From UBA5070 sp035352895 (lineage in GTDB: Bacteria; Fibrobacterota; Fibrobacteria; UBA5070): DNA of 15,580 nt. The notes beneath the pieces are model-generated. The model was not told where the DNA came from. It searched no databases and saw only the letters and a list, made by a program, of their open reading frames with translations. Both the position numbers and the translations under genes were made by a program. The stretch is from assembly GCA_035352895.1 (NCBI GenBank), contig DAOPYN010000078.1, positions 1-15,580 of the forward strand. The letters are read 5' to 3'. Position 1 is the first letter of the stretch. Every line of letters starts with the position of its first letter. Of this stretch, positions 14,487 through 15,580 are shown piece after piece.

Positions 14487-15518
14487 TCAGTCGGATTCGA
14501 CGGAAAACGTCAACTGGGGATTCTGGGCGAGCCACTCGGATCCCGGATAGCGGGCGCTGCCGCGCCAAAGCAAGGTCACCTGGTTGGTGGGCTTGTAGAT
14601 CTCCACCGTGGCCAGGCTCATGGGAAGCTCCACCATGCCTTCGCCCAGGTCCAGGAATCCCCGGGGGGGGTCGTCGGGCAGGGTGAACTCGAAGCGCGGA
14701 TGCTGGGGATCCAGGTATCCCAGCACCACCGGCTCGTTTCCCTGCAAACCGCGCAAGCGCAAAAAGGGCGGCGCGCCGTTGTTCTGCAGGTGGTTGCGGG
14801 GGTGGGTGGGCGCCGGGGCGGGCACCCCCAGGAGGGCCAGCGGCATGTTCTGGGAAATCCTCTGCCGCGCCTTGTGCGCCTCGGTGCTCTTCAGGGGCGG
14901 GCTGGTGGCCATCGCGATGCGGGGAAATCCGCCGCGCGGCGTCCACCCGAACGCGGCAGGAGCCGGCGCGGAACTCCACCGGTCGAACCTTTTGACAAGA
15001 AATGTCTCAGGGGTCAGGAGCTTCTGGACGTTCTCCAGGTTGGGAAGTTCCAGCCCGTGCAGGGCATGGGGGGGCGGATCCACGGCGAACCCCTTGCCCA
15101 CGGGATTGGGCGGGAACACCAGGGGCACTTCCGGGTGGGTCCACTTGTCCACGCCGCCGTAGGCCAGACCCCAGTGCAGGGGCATGGACGGGAATGGTTC
15201 GGGATCCGTGAAGCGCACCGATCCCCGCGAGAAATCCACTTTGCGGTTCCCGAACACCCGCACGGCCCCACGGATTCCAGCGAGTTCCACGATCGCATCG
15301 AAATGCTGCCCCAGCCTTCCCGTGGGCGCATGGGCCAGGCCGTGCACCACCACGTCCACCAGCGGTTTCCAATCCACCAACTCCATCTCCTGCTTGGGAG
15401 CGTCGGTCTGGGGATTGCCTTTGCCGTGGAACTGGTCGGCATCGAAAAAGGGAATCGGGTTTTCGAGGTCGGGGCGGGCTCGCCCGCCGGGTTCGAACGC
15501 GTAGGTCCGCTTGCCCAA
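14487..15518 (-). CDS. DUF2169 family protein, N-terminus uncertain
   Basis: DUF2169 family, 343 residues if it starts at the TTG at 15518-15516. Family blocks are VRVFGNRK, LENVQKLLTPETFLVKRF, LGYLDPQHPRFEF and LLWRGSARYPGSE, in the same order as in the other two DUF2169 proteins here. The TTG is doubtful: it has no ribosome site and cuts into the conserved SILSVLGKRTYAF strand. In-frame codons upstream continue that strand (KARSILSV) until a TGA at 15545-15543, with no ATG or GTG between. A neighbouring frame upstream reads PGIERR, resembling the conserved PGH/DG lead of the paralogs, so a frameshift near 15533-15540 is possible. The next gene downstream is the PAAR protein, its likely partner. 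This is the first visible gene of the operon; a VgrG gene would be expected further upstream, outside the window. Confidence 0.83.
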   Translation of the reverse strand: MGKRTYAFEPGGRARPDLENPIPFFDADQFHGKGNPQTDAPKQEMELVDWKPLVDVVVHGLAHAPTGRLGQHFDAIVELAGIRGAVRVFGNRKVDFSRGSVRFTDPEPFPSMPLHWGLAYGGVDKWTHPEVPLVFPPNPVGKGFAVDPPPHALHGLELPNLENVQKLLTPETFLVKRFDRWSSAPAPAAFGWTPRGGFPRIAMATSPPLKSTEAHKARQRISQNMPLALLGVPAPAPTHPRNHLQNNGAPPFLRLRGLQGNEPVVLGYLDPQHPRFEFTLPDDPPRGFLDLGEGMVELPMSLATVEIYKPTNQVTLLWRGSARYPGSEWLAQNPQLTFSVESD

Positions 15519-15580
15519 TACCGACAGGATGCTACGCGCCTTTCAATCCCTGGGACGGCCCCGGCGCCTGTCCACTGGAT
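15519..15580 (-). other. Window-edge segment upstream of the DUF2169 gene
   Basis: These 62 bases contain the in-frame TGA at 15545-15543 and no credible start codon for the DUF2169 gene. Read on the minus strand in the next frame they encode AGAVPGIERR, which looks like the missing N-terminal lead of a DUF2169 protein. They may therefore be the 5' part of the same gene displaced by an indel, or the end of an upstream gene that ends at this TGA. The edge prevents a decision. Confidence 0.4.

Noticed and set aside
1..15580. tRNA, rRNA, CRISPR array, insertion sequence or att site
   Set aside because: No regularly spaced repeats, no transposase or integrase reading frame and no cloverleaf-like segment were seen; genes fill nearly all of the window.

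Overview
The window is GC-rich DNA with strongly G/C-biased third codon positions. It comes from a diderm bacterium: it encodes signal-peptide proteins, several peptidoglycan-targeting proteins, and the accessory parts of a type VI secretion system (T6SS) or related contractile injector (three DUF2169 proteins and one PAAR/DUF4150 spike-tip protein). The phylum cannot be fixed from this sequence. Fibrobacterota or Myxococcota/Deltaproteobacteria-like lineages are guesses from composition, gene style and an intergenic repeat. No VgrG, Hcp, sheath or baseplate gene lies inside the window.

Layout. The main transcription unit runs right to left on the minus strand from beyond 15580 down to 2881. 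In order of transcription it holds a DUF2169 protein (14487-15518, start region damaged or unusual), a PAAR/DUF4150 protein with C-terminal beta domains (13508-14470), two nearly identical tandem exported proteins of unknown function (12510-13481 and 11494-12507), a 1040-residue protein joining an M15 peptidase to a degenerate M23 domain (8312-11434), an unrecognised 645-residue protein (6359-8296), an 811-residue protein ending in a GH73-type glucosaminidase domain (3927-6362), and a second DUF2169 protein (2881-3930). Gaps are 0-60 bases and several junctions are 4-base ATGA overlaps, so this looks like one operon. It ends in a short intergenic stretch (2747-2880) with hairpins and a REP-like repeat. 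There it converges with a lone plus-strand gene (1859-2746) encoding an Ig-like multi-domain protein. Divergent from that gene, a second minus-strand unit starts at 1674: a third DUF2169 protein (601-1674), then a protein with Ig-like domains that runs off the left edge (1-599).

How it may work together (inference). PAAR proteins cap the VgrG spike, and DUF2169 proteins are known in T6SS clusters as adaptors that load DUF4150/PAAR effectors onto VgrG. The two large hydrolase proteins are the natural cargo: one would cut peptide stems (M15) and the other glycan strands (GH73). The duplicated exported proteins between the PAAR gene and the hydrolases are placed like periplasmic immunity proteins, but nothing in their sequence proves this. 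An Ig-like beta domain recurs in several proteins that otherwise differ and may be a shared loading or structural module. The strongest candidates for something undescribed are the M15-degenerate M23 fusion, the exported pair with conserved cores but divergent ends, the unrecognised 645-residue protein, and the recurring Ig-like domain.
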